From Ophiosphaerella korrae (taxonomy: Eukaryota; Ascomycota; Dothideomycetes; Pleosporales; Phaeosphaeriaceae), in the NCBI GenBank assembly GCA_028456385.1, contig JALNQF010000548.1:1-23838 (forward strand): 23,838 nucleotides of DNA, read 5' to 3'. The notes below the pieces were generated by a model. That model ran no database searches. It worked only from the letters and a program-made list of their open reading frames with translations, and was not told the DNA's origin. A program made the translations under genes and the position numbers. Shown here one piece after another: positions 1 to 10,700 of the stretch (positions are counted from its first letter, which is position 1; the number at the start of each line of letters is the position of its first letter).

Positions 1-3000
1 AAGTCTTCTTACTACTTAAGCTTCTTCTTCTAGTTCTAAAGATAGTAATTAGTAATAATAGGTAATATAAGGTTTTTTCTTCTTAGTATCTAAGTACTAA
101 GGCCTCTTTAGTTATTTGTTTTTAGAGAAAATTAACTAAGTTCTTTTCCTCTTATTACTAATTCTCCTATTTACTTATAATACCTACTTGTTCCTTCCCC
201 TATTTAAAATTTTTAGCTAATTCTTAGCTAAAATTAATCTCTTTATTAGGTTCCTTTTATATAAAGAATTTAAAGTTAGCTAGATTAAATTTAAGCTTTT
301 ATACTAAGATTTAAACTAATTATAGCTAATAAGTTTATACTAGTAATAGTAAGTCCTATCTATATTATTCTTATACTCGCCTACTTTACTTTCTAAATAC
401 TAGCTCTATTAGTACTAGTTTATTTAATACTCTTTTAGGTTACTCTTTAGTATTAAGTAAAGCTTACCTTTCTTTTTATCTAACTATAAAATCTTTAGCT
501 TCTAGCTCTAAATTTTCTAAGATATCTATTAGTTCCTACTAGCTTCGCTAGTAGAATTCTACTACTCTTACTCTTAGAGTATAGTTTCTAAACTTTATAC
601 TATCTAGGTTAGTAAGCTAGTACTATCTAAAGGGATATAACTAGATAACTTAATAAGGGCCCTTCTACTAAGGTTAGAGTTTCTACTATCTAGATATATT
701 CTAGTTACTAAATAAGTTTTAGATAAGTACTAATATTCTCTTAAGTATATCTTTTATACGTAACGCCCTTTTAGTATTAAACTATTTTTTACTTTTTTTT
801 TTAGCTTAATTATATAATCTATAGCTTCTTAGAGTCTATTATTATATTTATTAAACTACTAAGCTTATAATACTAGGAGTATAGTAGTATTATAAACTTT
901 TAACTATAAGAAAGTTTACTATATAAAAATATAAAGTTTAATAAGTAAAACTTATTCCTAGCTATATATAAAGTATATTAGTATCTCTCTAGTACTATAT
1001 TTTACTATAACTCTATCTACTTATAGTATATAAAGTAAATTATTTACTTAATTACTTTTAATCTTTTAGAGAGTAGCTACTAACTCTTTATAGCTTCTTT
1101 TAATTATTCTTTAGCTTTAAAAGTAATAAATACTTCTAATAACTCTTTAGATACTATATAAGTAAGTAAAGTTAGTAACTAGTCTTTTATTTTCTAGTCT
1201 TCTATCTACTATTATTTTAAATAGTACTTTTTATCTTAAAAATATATCTTATTTTAAGAACTTTATAATAGCTTCTAATATATTAACTCTAAGAGCTTTA
1301 GCCTCTATATATAAGCTTATAAAGTCTTAATATATAATTATATATTTTTTACTTCTTTTACTATTAGGTATATAAACTATATCTAGTATAATCTATCTTT
1401 ATAAGACCTTAGGTCTCTAATTTAGGTATAGCTCTTCTTCTACTATCTAAAGTAAATAAAATTAATATTTTTAGTAAGATTTTATATAGGTTTCTATATC
1501 TTTAAATATATTTAGCTAGAAATATTATATCTAGATCTTTTACTATATTCCTTTTTAGCCTTAGTATCTACTTTTATTTTATAGTACCTTTAGAATCTCT
1601 AGCTACTCTTTTTTTTTATTTACTACTTTTTTTAGTAAGTACTATTTAAAGCCTTTAGCTTATAAGAGTCTTTATATAACCTTATACTTTTATATATTTT
1701 TATAGAGCTTTTAAGTATCTATTTTACTTATTCTAGCTAGAGTTTATAGTATTACTAGCTATTTTATAATATTATGTAGAAAAGGTATTTCTAGAGTATC
1801 TAGTACGCTTAGGTCTATTTTTATCTTTAAGTATATAAATTCTAGGTCCTAAAGGCTTATCTATAGTAAGATAAAAGTTATAAGCCCTAGATAGTAGTTT
1901 ATAAATTCTTTTATATCTTCTTTAAGCTCTTTTAGTAGCTACTATCTTAGTAGCTCTAGTTACCTTAAGAGAGTATCTACTACTACGTTCTTTTTCTTAG
2001 CTACGTACTTTATATTAAATTCCTATATATTTAGAAAAGTAAGCTATCTTATAATTAGGGCTCCTAAGAAGTTACTAGCGCTTTAATTAAGTTAATCTAT
2101 AAGTATATAGGTATCTATTTCTACTATAAAATAAACTCTATAGATCTATAAGTAGAATTTTTTAAGTACTAGTAGTATAGCTTTATACTTATATTTCCTA
2201 GAATCTTAGTTATACTCTAAAAGTAACTATACTCCTAATTTATAGTATACTACGTTCTAATAGCCTTTTAGGTTTTCTTACTAGAGTACTATACTCTAAC
2301 TCTTTTTACTTCTATTAACTAATATAATAATTAGTTTAATAGGCTTACTATAGTCTATAGAGACTAATACTAGTATACTAGTTAGTTAGGTTTTTAATTT
2401 ATTTATAGTAAGAAAAGCTTCTTAACTCTATTTAAATTCTTTATTCTTCTTTAGTAGCTTAAATAGTAGTATTACTATTTTAGTAAAACCTTTAATCTAG
2501 ATTCTATAGTATATATAAAAGCTAATAAATATTTAGACTTTTTTTAAAGATCTATAGACTAGCTATTTAATTATCTTTTAGACCTTCTTATTAGCTAAGT
2601 ACTAGCCCTCTTTATTTACTATATACTTTATAATCTCTATAGAGTTATAGTACTAATCTAATTTAAGACCTAAGGTAGTAGTACTAGCTCTCTTAAAGTT
2701 ATATAAAACTTTATCTATATTAATAATATATTTACTAATAAACCTTTAGATCCTAGGTTCTAGTAAGTCTAAGTTATAGTCTATTTTTAGGCCTTTTACT
2801 ATAATATTATCTATATATAATATATAGCTAGTTAGAATTAATTCTTATAAGATTTTAGTTACTACTTATATAAACTTAGTAATAGAGTTTATAGTACTTA
2901 TAAGTAGAGTATATTACTATACTAGTTTATAAGTTAGCGTATAAAATACTATAAGTAGTCTAGAGTTCTAATAAAGCTCTACTTAATTATATCTAAAGAA

Positions 3001-3480
3001 GAAGTCTATTAAAGATATAATATAGTAACTTATAAATTTTTCTAAGAATTTATCTAGGTTTAGAAGTAGGTTAGTGTCTCTAATAGTTATACTATTAGTA
3101 CGCTAGGTATTATTAATAAGTTAGTATCTTTAGTCTTTTTTCTTTACTAAGAACTAAAAGTTACTATATAAGCTTTTACTTAATTTAAAGACTTTTTAGT
3201 CTAACTATTCTTAAATTATCTTATTAACTACTTCTCTTAGTTTATAAAGTATAGAAAAGCTATCTTCTTTTTAGGTTTTATAAAGTACTATATTAATTTA
3301 AACTAGTAGGATAATATTAAAGTAGATATAGCCTAATTCTATAAAGTTAAAGCTTAATATAGCTTCTTAATATAGAAAAACTTTAATTAGTATCTTTTTT
3401 TCTCTTAGCTATAGCTAGTTAGTAATCTTTATTTTTACTAGTTATTCTTCTATAACCTAAGTACTTATAGAAAAGAAAGT
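1..3480 (-). pseudogene. Element D pol relic: RT, RNase H, integrase (Ty3/Gypsy)
   Basis: Read on the minus strand, one frame stays open except for TAA/TAG from about 3450 to about 540. Domain order RT, RNase H, integrase identifies Ty3/Gypsy. The RT relic (about 3300-2550) shows LIDFF followed by a YNQVEL block. The catalytic box reads YIDN at 2806-2817, with the last Asp turned to Asn, and is followed by IIVKG. RNase H covers about 2400-1950, with an Asp-to-Asn change at 2314-2316 and a VVVDTLL end motif (ancestral VVADALS type). The integrase relic has a Cys-to-Tyr-damaged zinc region (about 1500), first Asp at 1381-1383, second Asp at 1204-1206 and Lys (AAA) at 1099-1101 in place of the catalytic Glu. 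Below about 540 the frame is unclear. The 3' LTR is not in the window. It is dead as a gene. Confidence 0.88.
191..200 (-). promoter_or_regulatory. Candidate polypurine tract of element D
   Basis: The minus strand reads GGGGAAGGAA here, a purine run downstream of the integrase relic, where a plus-strand priming tract would be expected just before a 3' LTR. The sequence after it does not resemble the proposed D 5' LTR start at 7765, so the assignment is weak. Confidence 0.2.
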
Positions 3481-6400
3481 AGTCTTATTAGTAATATATT
3501 ATTAGAATTATCTCTAGCTTTAGTTATTATTTACTAGCTACCTAAGTTCTACTCTTACTTTCTAGTCTAATTAACTCTCTACTTAGTAAAGCTATACTAA
3601 AGAGTTATAAACTAGCTATACTTTTTTACTTTTTAACTTATATATAGTATTTAGCTTAAATTATAGTTCTATTTTTAATAAGCTCTTAGGTATCTATTTT
3701 TTTTTTCTACTTATTTCTATATCTCTATAAAGTCTTCTAGGATTTCTAAGATACTTTTATCTAAAGAAATACTAGCTTATTTTATTATTATTAGATCTAC
3801 TTATAGATTATTCTATAATTCCTAGTATAGATACTAGGTACTACTAATAGTTTTCTAGGCGTCTCTTTCTTATTTCTCTATTTTCTAGGTATCTATTTAT
3901 AGAACTCTACTCCTAGTAGTAAAGTTTTTTACTAGTTTTTCTATTATTATTATATTTATCTATCTTATACTTCCTATTCTATTAAATATTACTATAAACT
4001 TTATAGAAGTATTTTAATTTTTTATTTAAACTTTATAGTATATTTAGCTATTATCTTTTTATTTAAAAGAGTATTAATAATCTATTATAAATAGGTTCCT
4101 AAAAATTATTAAGTAAGAGAGACCTTTTATAATAAAAAAGTTAGACTAAACTTTAATACTTCTAATAATAACTAGTACGCCTTATATAATCTCTTTAAAG
4201 GACTCTTTTACTCTATTTATAGTAACTAGCTATATTCTAGCTATTTCTTTAGGTATAGAAGTTATACTTAAGCTAGTAGCTAGAGCTATTTTAAGGTAAA
4301 TTATATTAAGTTCTACTTTTAAGTTAAGTAAGGCTAGTAGTTTAGTTTTATAGACTTAGATTATTACTTTTAGGTATTCTTTTCTAAGTCTTTTAATTCT
4401 ACTAAGTTAGTTATATTCTAGGTACTCTTTTACTATATTTATATTAGCTATAAAACTAGTAGAGCGTATAAGTATAATAGAGAATACTTTAGTAGAGGAG
4501 CCTAAAGGTTTATAAGCTCTATACCTAATAATTTTTCTATTTATAGCTTTTACTATTACTTAGTTAAGAATATTAGTATTTATTACGTATAGGTATAAGC
4601 TATTCTAGGATAAAGCTACTAGTAGTCTCTTAAGGCTTTAAAGCGTCTCTCTTAAGTCTTTAGTTATATTTATTATTACTTTTATATTTATAAACTCTTC
4701 TAACTTATTTACTATAAAAGTAGGCTTTATAAGCTTCTTAAGAAAGTCTAGTATATTAGCTAGAAGTATTTATATAAGTAGAAATACTAGTACTTCTATA
4801 ACTTTTTATATTACTTCTTTAGTATTTAGTTCTAAAGTATTAATCTACTTAAGCTTTTTTATATAGTTTTTTTATTTATCTATTTTTTTAAGAGGTTATT
4901 TTAGATCTATTTCTATTTCTATATTATTAAATTATATCTACTTAGATTTAAAGAATTTAGCCTCTTTTTTGTAATTGTTTTGTATAGCTAAAATAAGTAC
5001 TAAGAGCTTTTAGGTCCTAAACCTTACTATAGTAATATATATAGTTTTAGTAATATCTTCTTTTACTAGATCTTTTTTTATTTTTAGTTACTATATCTAG
5101 AATCTATTATATTCTTCTATACTTACTATTCTATCTTCTTCTAAATTATCTATTATACTCCTAAGTAAGTTTATTACTACTATTATCTAAGGCTATACTA
5201 GCTATTATATTATAGGGTTTAGCGTTACCTAAGGGTCTATTTCTCTATACTTTAGGTCTCGTATTCTCTACTAGATATACTAGATTATTATATTATTCTA
5301 GTTACCTCTTACTCTAATCTATTTAATAAACTCTTAGTAAGTTTACTCTATACTTTATTAGTATCTTCTAGTTTCTAGATTAAACTAAATCTATCTATTA
5401 AGTATTAAAGCTTTTCTTTCTTTATAGTTATTAATATAGTAATTTAGGTTTCTATACCTAATATAACTATAAAAGTCTAAACTTATACTTACTATATTAT
5501 TCTAATACTAAGGTCCTACGTTATTCTAAAATAGTAGTAGAAGGTTTTTTTAAAATTATAGCTTTATTATAAAAAGTATTACTAACTATAAGTTTACTAT
5601 AGCCTAAAGAGTTTATAGATACTTATCTACTTTAATTTATTTTTTTATAACTAAGTATACTTCTAGTAGCTAGATAAGTTCTTAGGCTCTAGCGTTTAGG
5701 TTATTTATAGCTATAAGAGTAATTACTTAGAGTTTTATTATTTTAAAGTATTCTATAAGATTATTAACTTCTAATTATATAACTTCTATTCTTAGAAGTA
5801 TTTAGACTTTCTTTTATCTTTAAGTTTAGTTATAAGAGTTAAGTATAAGCTTTATATTAAGAAGCCTAAATATTCCTTTAGGTATTATATATAGCTATTT
5901 CTTATAGCTTATAAGCTTTAGTACGCTTATAGTTCTCTTAAAAGCTAGGTTAAAACGTTTTACTTATAAGTCTCTCTATACTAGCTAGTTAAAGTACTTC
6001 TAGATTATTTAAAAGTTAAAGTCTTCTATATTTTTATTACTTAGGTTATATTTATTAAAGACTTTTTATAGGTAGTACTTATTAAGTTTTTTTACTAGGT
6101 AGTATTCTTTTATAGCTTCTATAATTATTCTTACTTTTTAGTACTTTATAAACTAAGAGCTAAAGTTATTAAAGTAGTTTTAGAGAGAGAAGTTATTTAT
6201 AAGTAAGTATTACTATAGCTAGGTTTAGAGTACTTCTTCTATCTTTTCTTATTATACTTTATTAGACTCTTAGAACCTATTTCTTATTACTTCTCTAACC
6301 TTTACTTAATCTTTAGCTTTCTCTACCTCTATAAACTTAGTTATACTTTATTTAATAATATCTTTTCTTATCTTATTACTAAACGTAATAATATTATAGA

Positions 6401-6950
6401 TTTAGTCTCTAATAAGCTATCTATAAAAGATTACTTATTCTTTAATACTATCTAGAAACTCTATTATATTAGTACTAGTAAACTTAAACTTTTTATCTAT
6501 AAATAGGTTTTATTTACTAATATATACTTTACTACTCTATTCTACTATTATTTTAATAGCTACTATAAGCTAGCTAAATATTTCTAAAGATATCTTAATT
6601 ATTAGTTAGGGTATATTTAGGATAGTAGAGCTATTATCTATTATTAGTGTACTAATTCTTTTAGGTATATCCTATAGTCCTTTAGGTATTAGGTTTAGGA
6701 GTCCTAAGTTATATAAAGAAGTTCTTAGCTAGTAAAGAGATAGCCTTAGTATAGTCTCTTTATTAGATAATAGGTTAGATCTTATAGCTTAGAATTACTT
6801 TATAATATTCTTTCTTTTACTTCTCTTTTTATACGTTATTTGTTTATAATTGTAGTATACTACTTACTACTACTAGGCTATTTCTTCTTACTATACTACT
6901 TGTTATTCTGTTCTATCTTTACTATTTTCTTACTAGTTATTTTTCTATTT
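3400..6950 (-). pseudogene. Element D gag-protease relic
   Basis: A single minus-strand frame runs from about 6830 to about 3430, interrupted almost only by TAA/TAG at probable Gln/Trp positions. It is offset from the pol frame. The distal part (about 4700-3970) fits a retroviral-type aspartic protease. The active-site relic lies at 4314-4325, where an Asp-Ser-Gly-Ala type tetrad now reads NLKV. About 240 bases further on comes a YLIIFRNLFIIDY block resembling the conserved Ile-Leu-Gly-(Arg/Asn)-Pro-Phe region of gag-asp proteases. The upstream 2 kb is long, charged and helical-looking, and is assigned to Gag by position only. I found no convincing zinc knuckle in it. The start cannot be fixed because ATG codons have become ATA, so 6950 is approximate. 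Confidence 0.7.
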
Positions 6951-7200
6951 TAATATTCCTATTATCTATACTTTTACTAGCTATTTATTAAGTACCTAAA
7001 GGCTTATTAAGAGCTTCTCTAATATTTCTTATTAGCTTCTTTATTTTTAGCTAGTTATACTACCTACCTTTTATACTACTTATAGCTTCTTAGGTTTTAG
7101 GCTCTATATATTTATAGTATATTCCTATTTTTATACTTATACTTATACTATACCTATTTCTATATAAAATAAGTTAGCTTATCTTTAGTTTTATATATAT

Positions 7201-7427
7201 ACCTATTCTTATACCTATTCTTATACTTATTCCTATACTTATTCCTATACCTATTTCTATACCTATTCCTATACTTATTCCTATACCTATTTCTATACCT
7301 ATTCCTATACCTATTCCTATACCTATTCCTATACTTATTCCTATACCTATTCTTATATCTATTCTTATACCTATCTATTCCTATATCTATTCTTATACCT
7401 ATCTATTTCTATATCTATTTCTATACC
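7201..7427. repeat. 12-bp minisatellite, about 18 units
   Basis: From 7201 to 7368 there are fourteen head-to-tail 12-mers of the form ACCTATTCCTAT with C/T variation. A 16-bp unit (7369-7384), a 12-mer, another 16-bp unit (7397-7412) and a final 12-mer follow, ending near 7427. The 16-mers are 12-mers with an extra CTAT. Degenerate units also occur at about 7129-7164. The C/T differences between units suggest incomplete RIP of an ancestral unit richer in CA. On the minus strand the 12-mer reads as an Ile-Gly type dipeptide repeat (ancestrally perhaps Met-Gly), open into the sequence at 7130-6850. Whether it was ever translated is unknown. Confidence 0.9.
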
Positions 7428-7446
7428 TTACGTAATAGTGCGTAAG
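7427..7446. repeat. Short inverted repeat next to the minisatellite
   Basis: CTTACG (7427-7432) and CGTAAG (7441-7446) form a six-base-pair stem around an eight-base loop. It directly abuts the last minisatellite unit and keeps three CpG and one TpG, which is rare in this window. No function is implied. Confidence 0.5.
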
Positions 7447-7765
7447 CTAGCGCTCCTAAAGCTAAAGTTATAGGTTTAAGTTTTATATTAGTTACTATTT
7501 ATTATAGAGTTATATACTTAATATAGATTTAGGGCCTAAAGGCTTATTAGTCTTAGAGATCTTAAACTTTATTAGCTAAACTAACTCTAAATATTATTTA
7601 CTCTCTTATAAGTTATATCTTATAACTTAAAAGCTTATTAGCTACTCTCTTTTACTTTTCTTTTTTAATAGTTTACTTCTTTATAAGCTTTTAGTACTTA
7701 TATTTCTCTAGTAACTTCTTACTCTTTTTTTACTATTCTTTTCTTTATAATACTCTACTATAATA
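7428..7765 (-). other. Probable 5' LTR/leader end of element D
   Basis: This 338-bp stretch has no recognisable gene. Its right edge is sharp: from 7766 onwards the sequence aligns with the pol of copy B (from about 11268), but before that it does not. Read on the minus strand, the edge begins TATTATAG, which is what RIP would make of TGTTATAG. That is the kind of TG start an LTR has, and B and C LTRs begin with the same eight bases. I therefore place the D 5' terminus here. The matching 3' LTR lies outside the window, so neither LTR length nor target duplication can be checked. Confidence 0.4.
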
Positions 7766-8010
7766 ATAGATTAATAAAGCTTATATACTAAGAATACTAG
7801 TAGTATACTATATCTTAATAATAGATATACTTAGAAAAGATAAATACTAAGAAGGAGATAATAAAATAATAGACCTAAAATATCTAGTATATTTTAAAGT
7901 ATTATAGATATTATACCTAGATAAGAATTATATTATATATAAGAACTCTAAGGTAAATAATAATATATAGCTAATAAGAAGAAAAAGATATAACTATATA
8001 AAAGTAATTC

Positions 8011-8181
8011 TATTATAAGTACTTTTCTATATAACTCTTAGCTAGCTATAGGCTAGCCCTAGGCCTACTATAAGTATCTCTAGTATATATATATACTATT
8101 CTATACCTAGTATACTTATTAAGTATACTATACTTCTTTTAGGGTTACGTCTAGTCTAGTAGTATAGAGCTTAGCCTTATA
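8011..8181. mobile_element. 171-bp insertion in copy A: solo LTR or MITE
   Basis: B and C are continuous across this point; A carries 171 extra bases. The site AATTC is duplicated at 8006-8010 and 8182-8186, and the direct repeat extends to AATTCTA (8006-8012, 8182-8188). With a 5-bp duplication the insert starts TATTATAAG and ends CCTTATA, consistent with TG...CA LTR ends after RIP. An alternative cut gives TTATAAG/CTTATAA 7-bp inverted ends with a 6-bp duplication ATTCTA, as in a MITE. Inside lie a 10-bp-arm hairpin (8108-8130) and a cluster of short palindromes (about 8050-8070). I see no second copy in the window. Confidence 0.8.
8108..8130. repeat. Perfect hairpin inside the 171-bp insertion
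   Basis: TAGTATACTT (8108-8117) and AAGTATACTA (8121-8130) are perfect inverted arms around a three-base loop ATT. Such a stem is compatible with a MITE-like or LTR terminator-like structure. Confidence 0.7.
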
Positions 8182-9071
8182 AATTCTAGTAGAAAATATC
8201 TAAGGATAGGAAATAATACTAGAAAAAAGATACTTAGTAGTAAGGCTAGAACCTAAACTATCTAAAAAATACGTCTTAAAGAGACTATAGTATAAATATA
8301 TATATAATAAATATTTAAAATATAAAGAATATAAACTTAAAATAAAGATATAGCTTTAGAAAAATAGATAATTTATAAAAAAGCCTAAGTAAAAATAACT
8401 AGAAAGTATAAATAGCTTATATATTATAAAAATAAAAACTTACTAAGAAAAGAGAGTATAATTAATAGTTAATAGTAAAGCTATAAAGAACTTTATATTA
8501 AAGAAGTTTATAGAAATATAAAGAATATATTATATAATAAAGAAATACTTTTAATAACTAAGTATAATTAAAAGAAAACTATTCTAAGAACTTATTAGGT
8601 TTAAGATAGTTCTTTTTATACTAGAACTAGAAGAGATAATAATTAAAAATATAGTTATAGATATAACAATAATTAATAATAAATAAGATATAATACTAAG
8701 AATATAATAGTTATAGATAACTAACCTATATATTAATTAGAGAATAAAGAAAATTAGTTACTATAAAATAGATATATTAAAAGCTAATATAAATACTTAT
8801 AAAGGAGAATTCTTTAAAAAATATAAGAAATAAGAAAAATAGCTTATAGAGCTAGATAACTATATTCTAGAATACTAGCTATAGGACTTAGTAATAGATA
8901 TAAAAGAAGATAAAGACGTAAGATAGAGCTTAGTTTATAGAAAAATAGAAAAAGAATCTAAAATTAAAAAAGTATTTATTAAAAACGTAGTAAGAAAAAA
9001 ATAGATATAAGAATCTAAATCCTTAGTAGTATATAGACTTATATTTATAGATAAAAAGAGAATAAGTAATA

Positions 9072-9513
9072 TATTATAGTTATAACAAGAGAAAACTAAT
9101 TTAAACTAATTAGCCTTACTATAAATAATAATAATATATATAACCTATAGAGTAATAAACTTAATTAGAATATTAACTATAATAGAGATACGTAATAAAT
9201 TTATAATTTATAATCTTAGTAAATACAAAGTATAAAGCTAGTTATATAAAGAATTTATAATTTATAATCTTAGTAAATATAAAGTATAAAGCTAGCTAAG
9301 AAGCCTAGGTATATAGTTAGTAGTAATATATATTATTAGGATAGTATTAGTAATCTAATCTCTAACCTAGAACGCTAATACTTAATATTATATATATAAA
9401 TTAACTATTATTTATAGTTATTACTAATTATAATATAAGCTTTTATTATTACTTCTTAGTCTACTAATAACTTAAAAGCTACTAAGAAAGTTAACTCTAG
9501 GTAACCTATTATA
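9072..9513 (+). repeat. 5' LTR of copy B
   Basis: The ends are set by comparison of the four LTRs of this family in the window: start TATTATAG after a purine tract in the 3' copies, end CCTATTATA before differing flanks. It contains about two units of a 54-bp internal tandem repeat (from about 9192 to 9290). It keeps an unmutated ACAA at about 9083, also kept in the 5' LTR of C. A 59-bp leader (9514-9572) with the primer-binding site follows; I cannot identify the tRNA primer. Confidence 0.88.
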
Positions 9514-9572
9514 CCTTACTAATTTAGTTACTAAGAGAAGTAAAGTATAAGTAGCGTATAGTCTAAGCTAAT

Positions 9573-10700
9573 ATAATAGTAGAAAGTTTAACTAAGAAGA
9601 GAGCTAAAGTACTTATAAGTAGTTATAAGTTAGATAATATAGTATAGAGAGATATTAAAAACTACCTAAATAACTTAATCTCTAAAAAAGAAGATATAAA
9701 GATAGAAATTAACGCCTTAGAAACCTAAAATAAAAAACTCTAAGAATATATAAAATAAAATAAAGCCTAAATTAAAGCTATTATTAAAGAATAGAATTAG
9801 ATAGAACTAATTACTTAACGCCTAAAAATAAGCGCAATAAAGAAACTACTTAAGATACCTATTCTTAAGAAGTTTAATAGAACTAAAGAGAAGCTAAAAC
9901 CTTTTATAGCTTTAGTATAACTTTAGATAGATATATAAGTACTATACTTTAATATAGAAGAAAAGAAAGTAAAATATATTAGAATATACTTTAAAGAAGA
10001 TATAATAAGATAGTTTAAACCTTACTAAATAAACTATATAATATATACCCTAATAATATAGAAAGATAAAACTAGAGCTATTTTTAGAAGTTATAAATAC
10101 TTTACTAAGTAAATAAGAGTAGTATTTAGGAATATAGATATTATCTAATAAGCTAAAGAAAAGCTTAAAAAACTTATATAATAGAAAAGTATTTTTAAGT
10201 ATATAGTAAAGTTTAAATAACTATTATAAAATATAAAATAGAATAAGTTAGCTTTAATATTATAATTTAAATAAAGATTAAATAAAAAAATCTAATATAA
10301 AATAATCTATATAGAAAAACCTAGGATACTAGAAGCTCTAAAATAATAGGTAATATAAATTAATAATAATCTTTATAAATAGAAGAAGAATAAGTATAGT
10401 AGCTAACCTAGAAACTAAGATATTAGAGACTCTATAATCCTTAATACTAATAAAAATAAAAATAAAAAGAATAAAGACTTTATATACTTTAACTATAGTA
10501 AAAAAAGCTACTATATAAAAGATTACAAATTATAAAAGAAGAAAGATATAGTATATTATAAATATAAAAAACTAGGATACTTTATAAAAGACTATAGAAG
10601 TAAAGACTATAGAAAAGATAAAGAAACTTAGTTAAAGATAACTAAAAAGAAGAAAGAAGTACTATAAGTATAAGCTAAACCTTAAGAGAAAGTAGCTAGG
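9573..10700 (+). pseudogene. Copy B gag relic with two CCHC zinc knuckles
   Basis: The frame starts at an ATA (former ATG) at 9573, chosen because C has the same codon at the same place and in its own gag frame. The N-terminal part (about 9650-9840) is Lys/Glu/Gln-rich and coiled-coil-like. A Retrotrans_gag-type capsid follows from about 9855 (IPILKKFN block) to about 10300. Two C-x2-C-x4-H-x4-C knuckles lie at 10485-10526 and 10554-10595. Every one of their eight Cys/His ligands is now Tyr, as C-to-T and G-to-A change at CpA/TpG predicts. The frame runs on into pol with no shift. The gag/pol border is approximate. Confidence 0.88.

Larger units (their letters stand above)
7766..9071 (+). pseudogene. 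Copy A: truncated gag-pol fragment (protease region)
   Basis: It aligns base by base with B 11268-12392, so it covers the gag-to-protease spacer, the protease and the linker leading into RT. The protease active site relic reads N-S-K-A at 8471-8482 (ancestral Asp-Ser-Gly-Ala). The copy is cut on the left at the proposed D terminus and on the right at the 5' LTR of B. RT, RNase H and integrase parts are missing from the window. It contains an insertion at 8011-8181 that B and C lack. Being cut by other elements, it is the oldest retroelement layer here. Confidence 0.85.

Noticed and set aside
7201..7427. CRISPR array
   Set aside because: The units are contiguous 12-mers without spacers of distinct sequence; it is a minisatellite.
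7428..7765. Minus-strand reading frame of about 100 codons with mostly TAA/TAG stops
   Set aside because: TAA/TAG are abundant everywhere in this AT/TA-rich DNA, no domain is recognisable, and the frame does not continue into the Gag frame of D. It is better seen as LTR/leader.
9188..9300. Independent tandem repeat or satellite
   Set aside because: It is the internal 54-bp repeat of the B 5' LTR, explained by the four-LTR comparison.
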